DNA from: Musicola paradisiaca NCPPB 2511
GTDB lineage: Bacteria; Pseudomonadota; Gammaproteobacteria; Enterobacterales; Enterobacteriaceae
NCBI RefSeq assembly: GCF_000400505.1
Contig: NZ_CM001857.1
Coordinates: 1,326,731-1,390,730 of the forward strand
Reading direction: 5' to 3'
DNA: 64,000 nt
Position 1 is the first letter of the stretch; every line of letters starts with the position of its first letter. Below, piece by piece: positions 56,284-64,000 of this stretch. The position numbers and the translations under genes were made by a program. The notes under the pieces are model-generated. The model did not search any database. It saw only the letters and a list, made by a program, of their open reading frames with translations, and was not told where the DNA came from.

Positions 56284-57018
56284 TCAGCCCGCCAGTAGGG
56301 TGCGGCAGGCTTCCCGCGTATTTTCCAGCGCGTCCCGGATAGCCGGCAGCCGCGCCTCGAAACGGTAGGACGGGACGACGACGGAAATGGCGTGCGTCTG
56401 TTTGCCTGGAACCACTAACGGAATACCGATCGCACAGACGCCTTCGGCATGTTCCTGACGATCAATCGCGACGCCGGTTGCGCGGATCTGGTGAATTTCC
56501 TCCAACAACGGGTCGATGCCGGTGATGGTATTTTCCGTCAACGCCGACAAATCATTATTCACCAACCGGACGATCTCCTCATCAGTCATCAGCGACAGCA
56601 TGGCCTTGCCGTTCGCCATCGCATACATCGGTTTTAGCCGGTCGTACACCGGCACGACCCTGACGGCCTGATCGCAAATAATACGATCGAGAAAAAGCAC
56701 CTCCCGGCCGTGAAAAGTGGAAATATCGACGGTTTCCCGCGTGCTTTCAAACAGCTTCTCCAACGGATGCCGCAAACGCGCCGCCACGTTGGAATAGGCG
56801 TTCTGGGCCAGTTCACTGATGCCCCAACCCAGCCTGACGCCGCAAACGCCGGTTTCCACCAGATTTTCCTCCGCCAGCGTATCGATAATGCGCTGAACGG
56901 TGGAGCGGGGAAGATCGGCCTGCCGCGCCAGATCTCCAAGGCTCATCCCTTGACTGCCTAGTAGTCGCAGTATTTTTACGGCCTTCGAGATAACCTGAAT
57001 ACCCCCTGATTTTTGCAT
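56284..57018 (-). CDS. IclR-family transcriptional regulator
   Basis: A 244-aa IclR regulator. The N-terminal winged HTH is KILRLLGSQGMSLGDLARQADLPRSTVQRIIDTLAEENLV; the C-terminal effector domain contains LFESTRETVDISTFHGREVLFLDRI, GKAMLSLM and AEGVCAIGIPLV. IclR proteins respond to aromatic or carboxylic-acid metabolites. It is divergent from the aldehyde dehydrogenase gene, so local control of that gene is likely. It is convergent with the upstream GGDEF gene. Confidence 0.92.
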   Translation of the reverse strand: MQKSGGIQVISKAVKILRLLGSQGMSLGDLARQADLPRSTVQRIIDTLAEENLVETGVCGVRLGWGISELAQNAYSNVAARLRHPLEKLFESTRETVDISTFHGREVLFLDRIICDQAVRVVPVYDRLKPMYAMANGKAMLSLMTDEEIVRLVNNDLSALTENTITGIDPLLEEIHQIRATGVAIDRQEHAEGVCAIGIPLVVPGKQTHAISVVVPSYRFEARLPAIRDALENTREACRTLLAG

Positions 57019-57253
57019 GACTCATCGGTCCTGTATCGTATGGTGGCCAAACTTGTATTGCATTTTGGGCGGCGTATGATGCTAGACATCTTTGACACCA
57101 TTGGCAACGTCAAGGATGCCGATCCGATCGCAATGGTTGCGATGGTATATACAATGGTCTTGCCCGGTATGACAGACTGTCCCCTCGGGTTTGGGCTCCT
57201 TATTTTGCGGGAGACCGCCTGCTGTATGCCGGGATTTATTCACGGAGGTCATC

Positions 57254-58641
57254 ATGGGATATGCAACAACAAATCCATATACTGGAGAACAGATAAAGAC
57301 TTTCCCCAATGCTACGGATAGCGAAGTTGCTGAATCAATAACCAATGCGCACAATGCGTTTTTGTCCTGGCGGCAAACCGGGTTTGCCGAACGTGGCGCC
57401 ATCTTGCAGAAGGCTGCCGATATCCTGCGACAAAACGCGGACGAGTTTGCCCGATTCCTGACGCTGGAGATGGGCAAATTGTTGTCTGAAGCGCGTGCCG
57501 AGGTGGAATTGTCGGCGCAGATTTTCGAATACTATGTTCACAATGCTGAACGGTTGCTGGCGCCGGAGGCGCTTCCCACCGCGGATAAGCACGCCACATC
57601 ACACATTGTCCATGAACCTCTCGGTGTGCTGCTGGCGATTGAACCCTGGAACTTCCCCTACTATCAGATCGCCCGCATTATTGCGCCGCAGTTGTCCGCG
57701 GGTAACACCATTCTGCTCAAGCATGCGTCCAACGTGCCGCAAAGCGCCGCCCGTTTTGAACGGCTGATGGCGGATGCCGGCCTGCCCGCCGGTTGCTTCA
57801 AAAACCTGTACGCGACGCGCCAGCAGATTGAGACCATCCTGCATGATCCGCGTGTGCATGGGGTTGCACTGACCGGTTCCGAAGCCGCAGGCGCGATTGT
57901 CGCCCAACAGGCGGCGGCGGCGTTGAAGAAGTCCACACTGGAGCTGGGCGGCGCCGATGCGTTCTTGGTGCTGGCGGATGCAGATCTGGAAAAAACGGCG
58001 AAATGGGCGGTATTCGGCCGTCACTGGAATGCCGGTCAGGTTTGCGTATCGTCCAAGCGGATGATCATCGTCGATAAAATCTATGACGCCTTTCTGGAAC
58101 GCTATACCCAGGGCGTTGCCGCTCTGCGTACCGGCGACCCGATGAGCGAGGAAACCACGCTGGCGCCGTTGTCCTCTCAGGCCGCGGCGGATGAAGTGAA
58201 GGAAAAATCCAACTGGCGGTGCAGCATGGCGCCACTGCGGTAGAGGTGGGGCCGAAAGTGCCGGAACGGGGCGCATTCGTACAACCGACCATTCTGACCA
58301 ACGTGACGCCGGACAACCCGGCCTACCATATGGAGTTTTTTGGTCCGGTTTCCATGCTGTTCCGCGCTAAAGATGAAGATGATGCGGTACGTATCGCCAA
58401 CGATTCGCCCTTTGGTCTGGGCGGTTCGGTGTTTACCGGCAACCCCGCGCACGGTGCTGAAGTGGCGTCGCGTTTGTCCACCGGTATGGTCTATGTCAAC
58501 CATCCGACCCGGGTGAAAGCGGATTTGCCGTTCGGCGGGATCCGTCGTTCCGGCTATGGGCGGGAATTAACCTGGCTCGGTATTAAAGAGTTCGTTAACC
58601 ACAAACTGATCTCGGTGGTGGATATCGATACCGGCTTCTAA
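57254..58641 (+). pseudogene. NAD(P)-dependent aldehyde / succinate-semialdehyde dehydrogenase, frameshifted
   Basis: With one base restored it encodes ~462 aa, standard for succinate-semialdehyde-type aldehyde dehydrogenases. It begins MGYATTNPYTGEQIKTFPNA (AGGAGG-like site upstream). The proline-containing cofactor loop EPWNFPYYQIAR, catalytic Glu (LELGGADAF), and catalytic Cys (NAGQVCVSSKRM) are all intact. The frame is lost at the A run 58203-58207 (A6 would restore DEVKEKIQLAVQHGATAVEVG). It is divergent from the IclR gene, its likely regulator. The exact aldehyde is unknown. Confidence 0.87.
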
Positions 58642-58661
58642 GTTCGCTGTGTCACACCCAT

Positions 58662-58692
58662 CAGGCATCCGTCATCGGGTGCCTGTTTATTT
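58662..58692 (+). terminator. Terminator after the aldehyde dehydrogenase gene
   Basis: CAGGCATCCG pairs with CGGGTGCCTG (10 bp, one G-U wobble) over a 4-nt loop and is followed by TTTATTT, 20 bp past the stop. Confidence 0.82.
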
Positions 58693-58756
58693 CGTCAGTC
58701 GCGCGTTATCACTCGGCAAACGGATAAGGGATACCTGCATTGATGGGCGTGACTGA

Positions 58757-59836
58757 TTACGCCGCAGACTCGTGTTCCATCATATGGAAGCGGTTTTTGC
58801 CGCTCTTTTTAGCGGCGTAGAGCGCTTGATCCGCGCTATTCAGCCAACTTTGCGGGGTGGCGGCGTGTTCGGCTCTGGCGATGCCGATACTGATGGTGCA
58901 ACAGAAGGTCGGGTCGGCGGGCAGGCGAATGGTCGCCACTTTGGCATGAAGTTGGTGAGCCGTCATCGTGACGATTTTATCCGTGCTGTTTTGGATAATG
59001 ATGCCTAACTCATCACCGCCGAATCTGGCGGGCACATCATATTTCCCGGCGATGTTGCGCAATACCACGGAAATTTCGGTCAGCAGGTAATCCCCCGCTT
59101 CATGGCCGTAACTGTCGTTGACGTACTTGAAATGATCAACATCAATCAGCATCAGGTACGCATGGCTTTCACCGCGTTGTGTCCGCAGAAACTCTTTGTC
59201 GAGGCGCTGTTCGAATAACCGCCGATTGGGAATGCTGAGGTAGGGATCCATCAGGGTAATACGTTCCAGCTCCCGGCTTTTTTCACGCAGCCGTGCCGCC
59301 AACTGATAAGACACCACGCTGAGCGTGATCATGTAAATGGTGGATAGCGGCAGCGTCAACCAGAGCGTGCGTTCAGACAATACCGTGTAATGCTCGAAGC
59401 GCAGCAATGTCCAGACCAGGATAAAGGAAACGAAAGAGGCGACGGTCGACATACGCAGCAGCTTCCAGCCCCCGGCGGCGTAACGGTCGGCGATCAGAAT
59501 AGAGATGATGATCGCCGATGGAAGCGGGCACACCCCCATCAAGGCGACCCAGGCGCCGCCGAAAGCGGTATCCAGCGTCATATTAATAAATTCGGCTTTT
59601 ACCGGATCCCGTGCGTGCGAGGAGACGGCATAGGCAATATGCGGCCAGACGAAAGCATTGAGCACCAGCAGCAAGAACAGCGGCCAACTGCGGGATAATT
59701 CATACAGTACGGAAGCGATGGGGAAAAAGCACAGAAACGTGCCGAGCTGACGCATAAGAAACATGCGCCGGATGAAGCGGAAAGCCCGTAGCTTCAAATG
59801 ATCTGTATCAGGAGAGTAGTACGGTAGCGTTTGCAC
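58757..59836 (-). CDS. MASE2-GGDEF protein (GGDEL variant)
   Basis: A 359-aa protein. The N-terminal MASE2 membrane domain (RFIRRMFLMRQLGTFLCFFPIA..., NAFVWPHIAYAVSSHARDPVKAEF) closely parallels that of the protein at 35.0 kb, notably WPHIAY.VSS.ARDP, so the two are related paralogues. The C-terminal domain has GGDEL in place of GGDEF (RFGGDELGIII) and the I-site position reads GKYD rather than RxxD. Cyclase activity is therefore plausible but uncertain. It is convergent with the aldehyde dehydrogenase gene. Confidence 0.9.
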   Translation of the reverse strand: MQTLPYYSPDTDHLKLRAFRFIRRMFLMRQLGTFLCFFPIASVLYELSRSWPLFLLLVLNAFVWPHIAYAVSSHARDPVKAEFINMTLDTAFGGAWVALMGVCPLPSAIIISILIADRYAAGGWKLLRMSTVASFVSFILVWTLLRFEHYTVLSERTLWLTLPLSTIYMITLSVVSYQLAARLREKSRELERITLMDPYLSIPNRRLFEQRLDKEFLRTQRGESHAYLMLIDVDHFKYVNDSYGHEAGDYLLTEISVVLRNIAGKYDVPARFGGDELGIIIQNSTDKIVTMTAHQLHAKVATIRLPADPTFCCTISIGIARAEHAATPQSWLNSADQALYAAKKSGKNRFHMMEHESAA

Positions 59837-60039
59837 GTTTCAGCCCGAAATAATATCGCTTGGGCATATAGTACCCCAGATAATTTCCGTTAATAAGGTT
59901 GTTATACAAATCTATTACGGCGACGAGTTTCCCTTATCGTGCCTGGTGTGCGCGGATTGAGAAAGGGGCTGGAAACGGTGCATCCCCGGCCCAGAGGCGG
60001 CCGGGGCGACGTCATCACCCAGTCCGACGCGCAGTCGCG

Positions 60040-62997
60040 TCAGATGTGGAAATGATCGGTAGCGACATGGCTTCCATCTGACCAGCACACCACCTTGTTT
60101 CTGCCGGTTTGTTTGGCGAGATATAACGCATGATCGGCTTGTCTTATCAGCTCCTGGCTGTCTTTGGCGGTGAATGAATCACACAGCCCGAAACTGGCGG
60201 TCACGCTCAACCCGTCGGCGATGGTCTGATAGTCGGCTTTAGTCAGCGCCAGTCGCAGCGATTCGCATACCGCCGCCGCCTGTTCGACCGTCATCCGGGG
60301 AAACAGCAAGGTGAACTCCTCGCCGCCCCAACGGGCGATCAGCATTGCATCCTGATGAAAATTTCGCAGGATATCGGCAATGGTTTGCAACACTTTGTCG
60401 CCGACCACATGCGACCAGCGGTCGTTGATTTGTTTGAAATGGTCAATGTCGAAGATAGCCAGCGTTAACGGGTAATCGTGACGTTGTGAGTCTTCAAAAC
60501 AGCGTATCAACTGTTCGTCGAATACCCGGCGGTTATCCAGCTTGGTCAGTTGATCTTCTCTGGCCTGGCGTTCAAACGCCTCAGCCTGCTCCTGCAATGC
60601 CAGCGTTTTCACGGCGACCAGATCACGTAAGCGCGCCTCGTTGCGGCGCGCCAGACCCAGCCGCCAGCGAAACAGCAGCAGCAACGTCAGCAACAGCGTC
60701 AGCGCCAGCAGCCCCTGGAAGGAAGAACGTTGCCAGATAAAGGACTCAATACGCAGATTGACGACGGTGTCGGCCCCGTTCCACTCGCCATAAGGGTAAC
60801 TGGCGGTCACGCGGAAGCGGTAGACGCCCGGCGGCAGGTTGGTGTATTCCGCCGATGTATCGTTACCTCTGTCGATCCATTGCGGATCGAAACCTTCCAG
60901 CCGGGTGCGATAGAGAATACGGGTGGGAAGCACATAGCCCAGCCCCGAATAGTTGATGCGGATGCGAGTGGTTCCGGCGGGGAACACGAGGCCATCGTGC
61001 TCACGAGTGGGTTTGTGGTTGCCGTCGACGGATTCGATCACCGCCGTCAGCCGGGTTTTGCCGAAATCGGGCAAACTTTCAGGATGCACCATTGCCGCAC
61101 CTCTGGCGGTGGCTATCCAAATGCTGCCGTTCTGGTCGACGGTGGCGGCAGGCGTCGAACCGCCGTTGGCCTGCGCGCTGACCATACCGTCGCTTTCACC
61201 GAAGTGTTGCTGAGTGGTGAGTTTCCGCTTCTTGCCTTCCACCACATCCCGGGCATCATCCTGGCGTATACGTATCATGCCGCGGTTAGAGCTTAGCCAG
61301 AAATAACCCAGATGATCAGGCGTGACCTGAAACAGCTTGTCGATAGGAAGGCCGGCTTTGCGTCCAACCATGCCGATGGCGCCATCCCGAAAGCGGTAAC
61401 GAATGAGACCACGATCGGTCGTCATCCACATATAGCCGGGTTCACTGTAGAAACCGAAGACATACTCCGCGTTGTCCATGCCGGAAATATCGATTTTGTG
61501 GAATTTGCCGTCGCTGAAAACAGAAACGCCGATACCGGTTCCGACCCAAATGCGATGCTGTTCATCTTCCTGCAATGCCATGATGAAGCCGGCGGGCAGA
61601 CCATCGTCGGCGGTATAATTATGTATCGTGCCGTCAGTGCGCCATACGCTGAGCCCTGACGCCGTGCCGATCCACAGGTTTTGTTGGCTGTCGGTGATGA
61701 TTGAACGTATTTCGTTGCTGGGCAGACCGTCGTTTTGCCGTAAGACGGCGGTTAGCTGCCCGTTTTTCCAGCGTAATAGGCCGTCGGTATAGGTACCGAT
61801 CCACACGCTACCGTCCCTGGCTTCTCCCAGGCTAAGTACCGATGGTTGGGTGTGTTCGCCCCAGTTGATTTGCTCAACCCGGCCATTATTGATGCGGTTC
61901 AGGCCGGTGCTGCTGCCGACCCACAGGCTACCATCGGAATGCGCCATCACTGTTCGGATGTAGTCGCCGTTCAGGCCCTGACGTGTACCGATAGTGATAA
62001 ACGGCGCCCGCCGCAGGCGAAGCAACCCTGAATTGGTGCCAATCCAGATGCTCTGCTCTCGATCCTGCAACATAACCTGTACGCGGTTACGAATAATGCC
62101 GCTATCGATGTTGAGCTGCTCAAGCCCCGCCGGGCTGAGCCGGAAGACACCGTGGTTGATGGTGCCGAACCAGGTATCCTGCTGGTTATCCTGCAACATG
62201 GCGGACACCACTTCACCGGCTAATGCGGGATGCAACAACGTGAAATTCTGACCGTCGCGTTTCCATACGCCTTTTTCGGTGCCGACCAACAGTGTGCCGT
62301 CGCGGGTGACGAGCAGGCTGAACACGCGAACGTGCGGTAAACCGCTGGCAAGTGGAACCAGCGCGGCTTTATGGTCGATCACCTGATAAAGGCCGTTGTC
62401 GGTAGCGACCCAAACCGTGCCGTTATCGTCTTCCACGATTCTGTAGGCGGTGACGTTATCGATAAATTGCTGATCCTGCGCGGCGCTTTTTTCAGCGGCG
62501 GGACGGAGGATGACGCCTCTCCCTGGCATGGTCATCCACAGGTTTCCGGCCTGGTCGCGCATGACGGAATTGATCATGGTGGGGGCGGGCGCATAGGGTT
62601 GCCAGATGTCGTCCCGGTATGATGACAGCCCGCCGCGAGCGCCTGCCGCCAATAGGCCGCCGTCCGGCTCCGCGATCAGCGCCTGAATACCCGAATCGGG
62701 CAATCCGGTTTCGGCGCCGCGTTCAAACAGGCGGAAACTCTGGCCGTTATAGCGGGCAAAGCCTTCCCAGGTGCCGAACCACAGATACCCTTCCCGTGTT
62801 TGTGCGATGGCGTTAATGCTGTTGTGTGGCAGGCCGTCTTTTGTCGACCAGGTTTCAAAGAAATACTCACTAAGCGGAATACGGGCATCCTGTGCCCATG
62901 CCGTCCCGCTGAGAAACATTGTCAGACCATAAAATAGTGTCAGACCATAAAACAGAATGCGTGTGTAAGCAGCGAAAATGCCAATGCGTTTATACAT
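60040..62997 (-). CDS. Two-component-regulator-propeller sensor diguanylate cyclase (Reg_prop + Y_Y_Y + GGEEF)
   Basis: A 985-aa one-component sensor. A signal peptide/anchor (MYKRIGIFAAYTRILFYG...AWAQ) is followed by ~650 residues of Reg_prop beta-propeller repeats (TREGYLWFGTWEG, QAGNLWMTMPG, GTVWVATDNGLYQV, QSIWIGTNSGLLRL, GSLWVGSSTGLNRI, QNLWIGTASGLSVW, HRIWVGTGIGVSVF). A Y_Y_Y domain (YRTRLEGFDPQWIDRGN...LPPGVYRFRVTAS) precedes a TM helix (FQGLLALTLLLTLLLLF) and a C-terminal GGDEF domain with active site RWGGEEFTLLF and no RxxD I-site. It should sense a periplasmic, possibly carbohydrate, signal and make c-di-GMP. Start ATG is at 62997. Confidence 0.93.
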   Translation of the reverse strand: MYKRIGIFAAYTRILFYGLTLFYGLTMFLSGTAWAQDARIPLSEYFFETWSTKDGLPHNSINAIAQTREGYLWFGTWEGFARYNGQSFRLFERGAETGLPDSGIQALIAEPDGGLLAAGARGGLSSYRDDIWQPYAPAPTMINSVMRDQAGNLWMTMPGRGVILRPAAEKSAAQDQQFIDNVTAYRIVEDDNGTVWVATDNGLYQVIDHKAALVPLASGLPHVRVFSLLVTRDGTLLVGTEKGVWKRDGQNFTLLHPALAGEVVSAMLQDNQQDTWFGTINHGVFRLSPAGLEQLNIDSGIIRNRVQVMLQDREQSIWIGTNSGLLRLRRAPFITIGTRQGLNGDYIRTVMAHSDGSLWVGSSTGLNRINNGRVEQINWGEHTQPSVLSLGEARDGSVWIGTYTDGLLRWKNGQLTAVLRQNDGLPSNEIRSIITDSQQNLWIGTASGLSVWRTDGTIHNYTADDGLPAGFIMALQEDEQHRIWVGTGIGVSVFSDGKFHKIDISGMDNAEYVFGFYSEPGYMWMTTDRGLIRYRFRDGAIGMVGRKAGLPIDKLFQVTPDHLGYFWLSSNRGMIRIRQDDARDVVEGKKRKLTTQQHFGESDGMVSAQANGGSTPAATVDQNGSIWIATARGAAMVHPESLPDFGKTRLTAVIESVDGNHKPTREHDGLVFPAGTTRIRINYSGLGYVLPTRILYRTRLEGFDPQWIDRGNDTSAEYTNLPPGVYRFRVTASYPYGEWNGADTVVNLRIESFIWQRSSFQGLLALTLLLTLLLLFRWRLGLARRNEARLRDLVAVKTLALQEQAEAFERQAREDQLTKLDNRRVFDEQLIRCFEDSQRHDYPLTLAIFDIDHFKQINDRWSHVVGDKVLQTIADILRNFHQDAMLIARWGGEEFTLLFPRMTVEQAAAVCESLRLALTKADYQTIADGLSVTASFGLCDSFTAKDSQELIRQADHALYLAKQTGRNKVVCWSDGSHVATDHFHI
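62920..62955 (-). repeat. 18-bp tandem duplication in the signal-peptide region of the propeller cyclase
   Basis: TGTCAGACCATAAAATAG is followed directly by TGTCAGACCATAAAACAG (17 of 18 identical). It encodes the repeated hexapeptide LFYGLT LFYGLT inside the hydrophobic signal segment. In frame, so copy-number change would alter signal length by six residues. Confidence 0.92.
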
Positions 62998-63027
62998 AGT
63001 TATTATCAACACATAGTTATTATCAAC
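62994..63027 (-). repeat. 17-bp perfect tandem duplication across the start codon of the propeller cyclase
   Basis: ACATAGTTATTATCAAC occurs twice without spacing. The downstream copy (62994-63010) includes the complement of the ATG. Being 17 bp, an added or lost copy would shift the upstream leader and any upstream alternative start but leave the ATG intact. Confidence 0.92.
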
Positions 63028-63353
63028 GTAAAAATTAATTATTCTGGTGGCATCTGGGCGGCGTCGCGAAGAATCACGGGACTCAGCTTTAAGATTGTAA
63101 AGCTATAATTGCCGAATTGCGTAGTACCTCGGCTTAATTCTACACATGAAATTTGATCAACCGGTTTTATCCCTCCACAAGATAACGAGTCGCCCGATGT
63201 GATGAAATAACCGTGCGATCAGTCTTCTTCTTTCCGGCCCCTTCTTCCGTCTATAACGCAATCCTATGTGTTGCCTATAAACCCGCGGCTATTGATGCTT
63301 AGCGCAGGGTTTGAATGGCATGCTGATTTGCGGCATTTGTCACAAATTTGATT

Positions 63354-63379
63354 GTTACCGGTAACATGTTACCGGTAAC
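63354..63379 (+). promoter_or_regulatory. Two tandem GntR (gluconate repressor) operators before gntK
   Basis: GTTACCGGTAAC occurs perfectly twice (63354-63365 and 63368-63379), 14 bp centre to centre, embedded in ATGTTACCGGTAACA-like context. This matches the GntR/GalR-family operator of gluconate genes (ATGTTACCCGTATCAT-type). It lies 59 bp before the gntK ATG. Gluconate should relieve repression. Confidence 0.88.
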
Positions 63380-63438
63380 GTGATAGAGTCGCCGGTAGTG
63401 ACGAAAGTAATGAAAATTTTTGAGACCGAGGCCAAATC

Positions 63439-63976
63439 ATGACGGGACGTAGCTTTATTCTGATGGGGGTGTCCAGTACCGGAAAATCCTCCGTGGGCGC
63501 CGCGCTGGCTCAAGCGTTGTCGGCTAAATTTATTGATGGCGACGATTTGCATCCGCGCAACAACATTCTAAAAATGGCCAGTAAACAGCCGTTGAATGAC
63601 GAGGATCGCGCCCCCTGGCTGGAACGCATCCGTGATGCGGCATTCAGTCTCGAACAGAAAAACGAAACCGGCATCATCGTTTGTTCCGCGTTGAAAAAAG
63701 AAATATCGCGATCAGATCCGCGACGGTAATCAGCGTGTCGTCTTTCTGCATCTGGCCGGCGATTTCGAACTGGTACGGCAGCGGATGCAGGCGCGTAACG
63801 GCCATTTCATGCCGGTAGAATTGCTGAAAAGCCAGTTCGATACGCTGGAAGCGCCGCTGGCGGAGGAAACCGATGTGGTGAACATTGATATCGCCGGTTC
63901 GTTTGACGACGTGGTGGCGCGCTGTCTTAAGGCCATCGAACGTCTGTCCGAGCGGCATCTGGAGGTGGTGTCATGA
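63439..63976 (+). pseudogene. gntK: Gluconokinase, frameshifted
   Basis: With one base removed it encodes ~178 aa, the normal GntK length. It starts MTGRSFILMGVSSTGKSSVGAAL with Walker A GVSSTGKSS and continues FIDGDDLHPRNNILKMASKQPLNDEDRAPWL, both classic GntK segments. The frame is lost at the A run 63694-63699 (A6; A5 would restore CSALKKKYRDQIRDGNQRVVFLHL, compare E. coli CSALKKHYRD). The C-terminal ARNGHFMPVELLKSQFDTLEAP is intact. It phosphorylates gluconate to 6-phosphogluconate, the substrate of gnd. Confidence 0.9.
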
Positions 63977-64000
63977 ATCTTGTGATTGAACAGGTTGCCC
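63973..64000 (+). CDS. Start of a gene coupled to gntK (partial, cut by the window end)
   Basis: ATG at 63973 overlaps the gntK stop (ATGA) and opens MNLVIEQVA before the window ends. Overlap suggests translational coupling with gntK. Too short to identify; a gluconate permease or Entner-Doudoroff gene is possible by context only. Confidence 0.45.

Noticed and set aside
59984-60006. GC-rich hairpin downstream of the propeller cyclase gene as a terminator
   Set aside because: The CCCCGGCC/GGCCGGGG stem is perfect but has no T tract on either strand, so intrinsic termination is not supported.
1-64000. tRNA/rRNA genes, CRISPR arrays, prophage or complete insertion sequences
   Set aside because: No tRNA-like cloverleaf, CRISPR-type regularly spaced repeats, integrase or transposase was recognised anywhere in the window.

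Overview
The window looks like a chromosomal segment of a plant-associated enterobacterium, most likely Dickeya (soft-rot Pectobacteriaceae). The call rests on conserved enterobacterial gene order (modE-acrZ-modABC-ybhA-pgl; metG | apbC-udk-dcd-asmA-yegH; ugd/galF/gnd; amn) combined with accessory genes common in soft-rot bacteria (hmuSTUV, VirK and DUF535/VirK-YbjX proteins, several diguanylate cyclases). The genus is an inference from recalled gene order, not from a search.

Layout. 1-5.9 kb: molybdate regulation and uptake (modE, acrZ, modABC with a ModE site), a sugar/PLP phosphatase (ybhA) and 6-phosphogluconolactonase (pgl). 6.3-16.5 kb: an accessory block made of a fused oligopeptide-type ABC ATPase and a tightly overlapping seven-gene operon (binding protein, two permeases, M20-like protein, D-cysteine-desulfhydrase-like enzyme, ornithine-cyclodeaminase-like enzyme, two-domain sulfurtransferase), with a divergent GntR/FCD regulator and a 139-bp element bounded by perfect 19-bp inverted repeats. 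16.7-20.4 kb: a small unknown protein, an LVIVD beta-propeller protein beside an orphan sugar-type binding protein, and VirK. 20.6-34.2 kb: mostly housekeeping (metG, apbC, udk, dcd, asmA, yegH), then a nucleotide-sugar set (UDP-glucuronate epimerase, ugd, galF, gnd).

34.4-39 kb: a Gly-rich lipoprotein, a MASE2-GGDEF cyclase, a GntR regulator, an unknown protein, and a DUF535 gene whose ribosome-binding site lies in a long inverted repeat. 39.6-45.9 kb: Fur-type heme uptake (hmuS-T-U-V and a TonB-dependent receptor). 46-51 kb: dps, amn, an M20D amidohydrolase and a DKNYY-repeat protein. 51.1-54.0 kb: a compact operon that fits D-glutamate/D-amino-acid catabolism (DgcN-like, DgcA-like, D-amino acid transaminase). 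54.7-63 kb: three more GGDEF proteins around an IclR regulator and an aldehyde dehydrogenase. 63.4 kb to the end: gluconokinase behind two tandem GntR operators.

Six otherwise well-conserved genes (ABC ATPase, ocd-like, hmuV, dat, aldehyde dehydrogenase, gntK) are each broken by a single-base indel, almost always in a mononucleotide run. The pattern points to sequencing error more than to real gene decay, so each is annotated as one gene. No tRNA, rRNA, CRISPR array, phage or complete insertion sequence was recognised.
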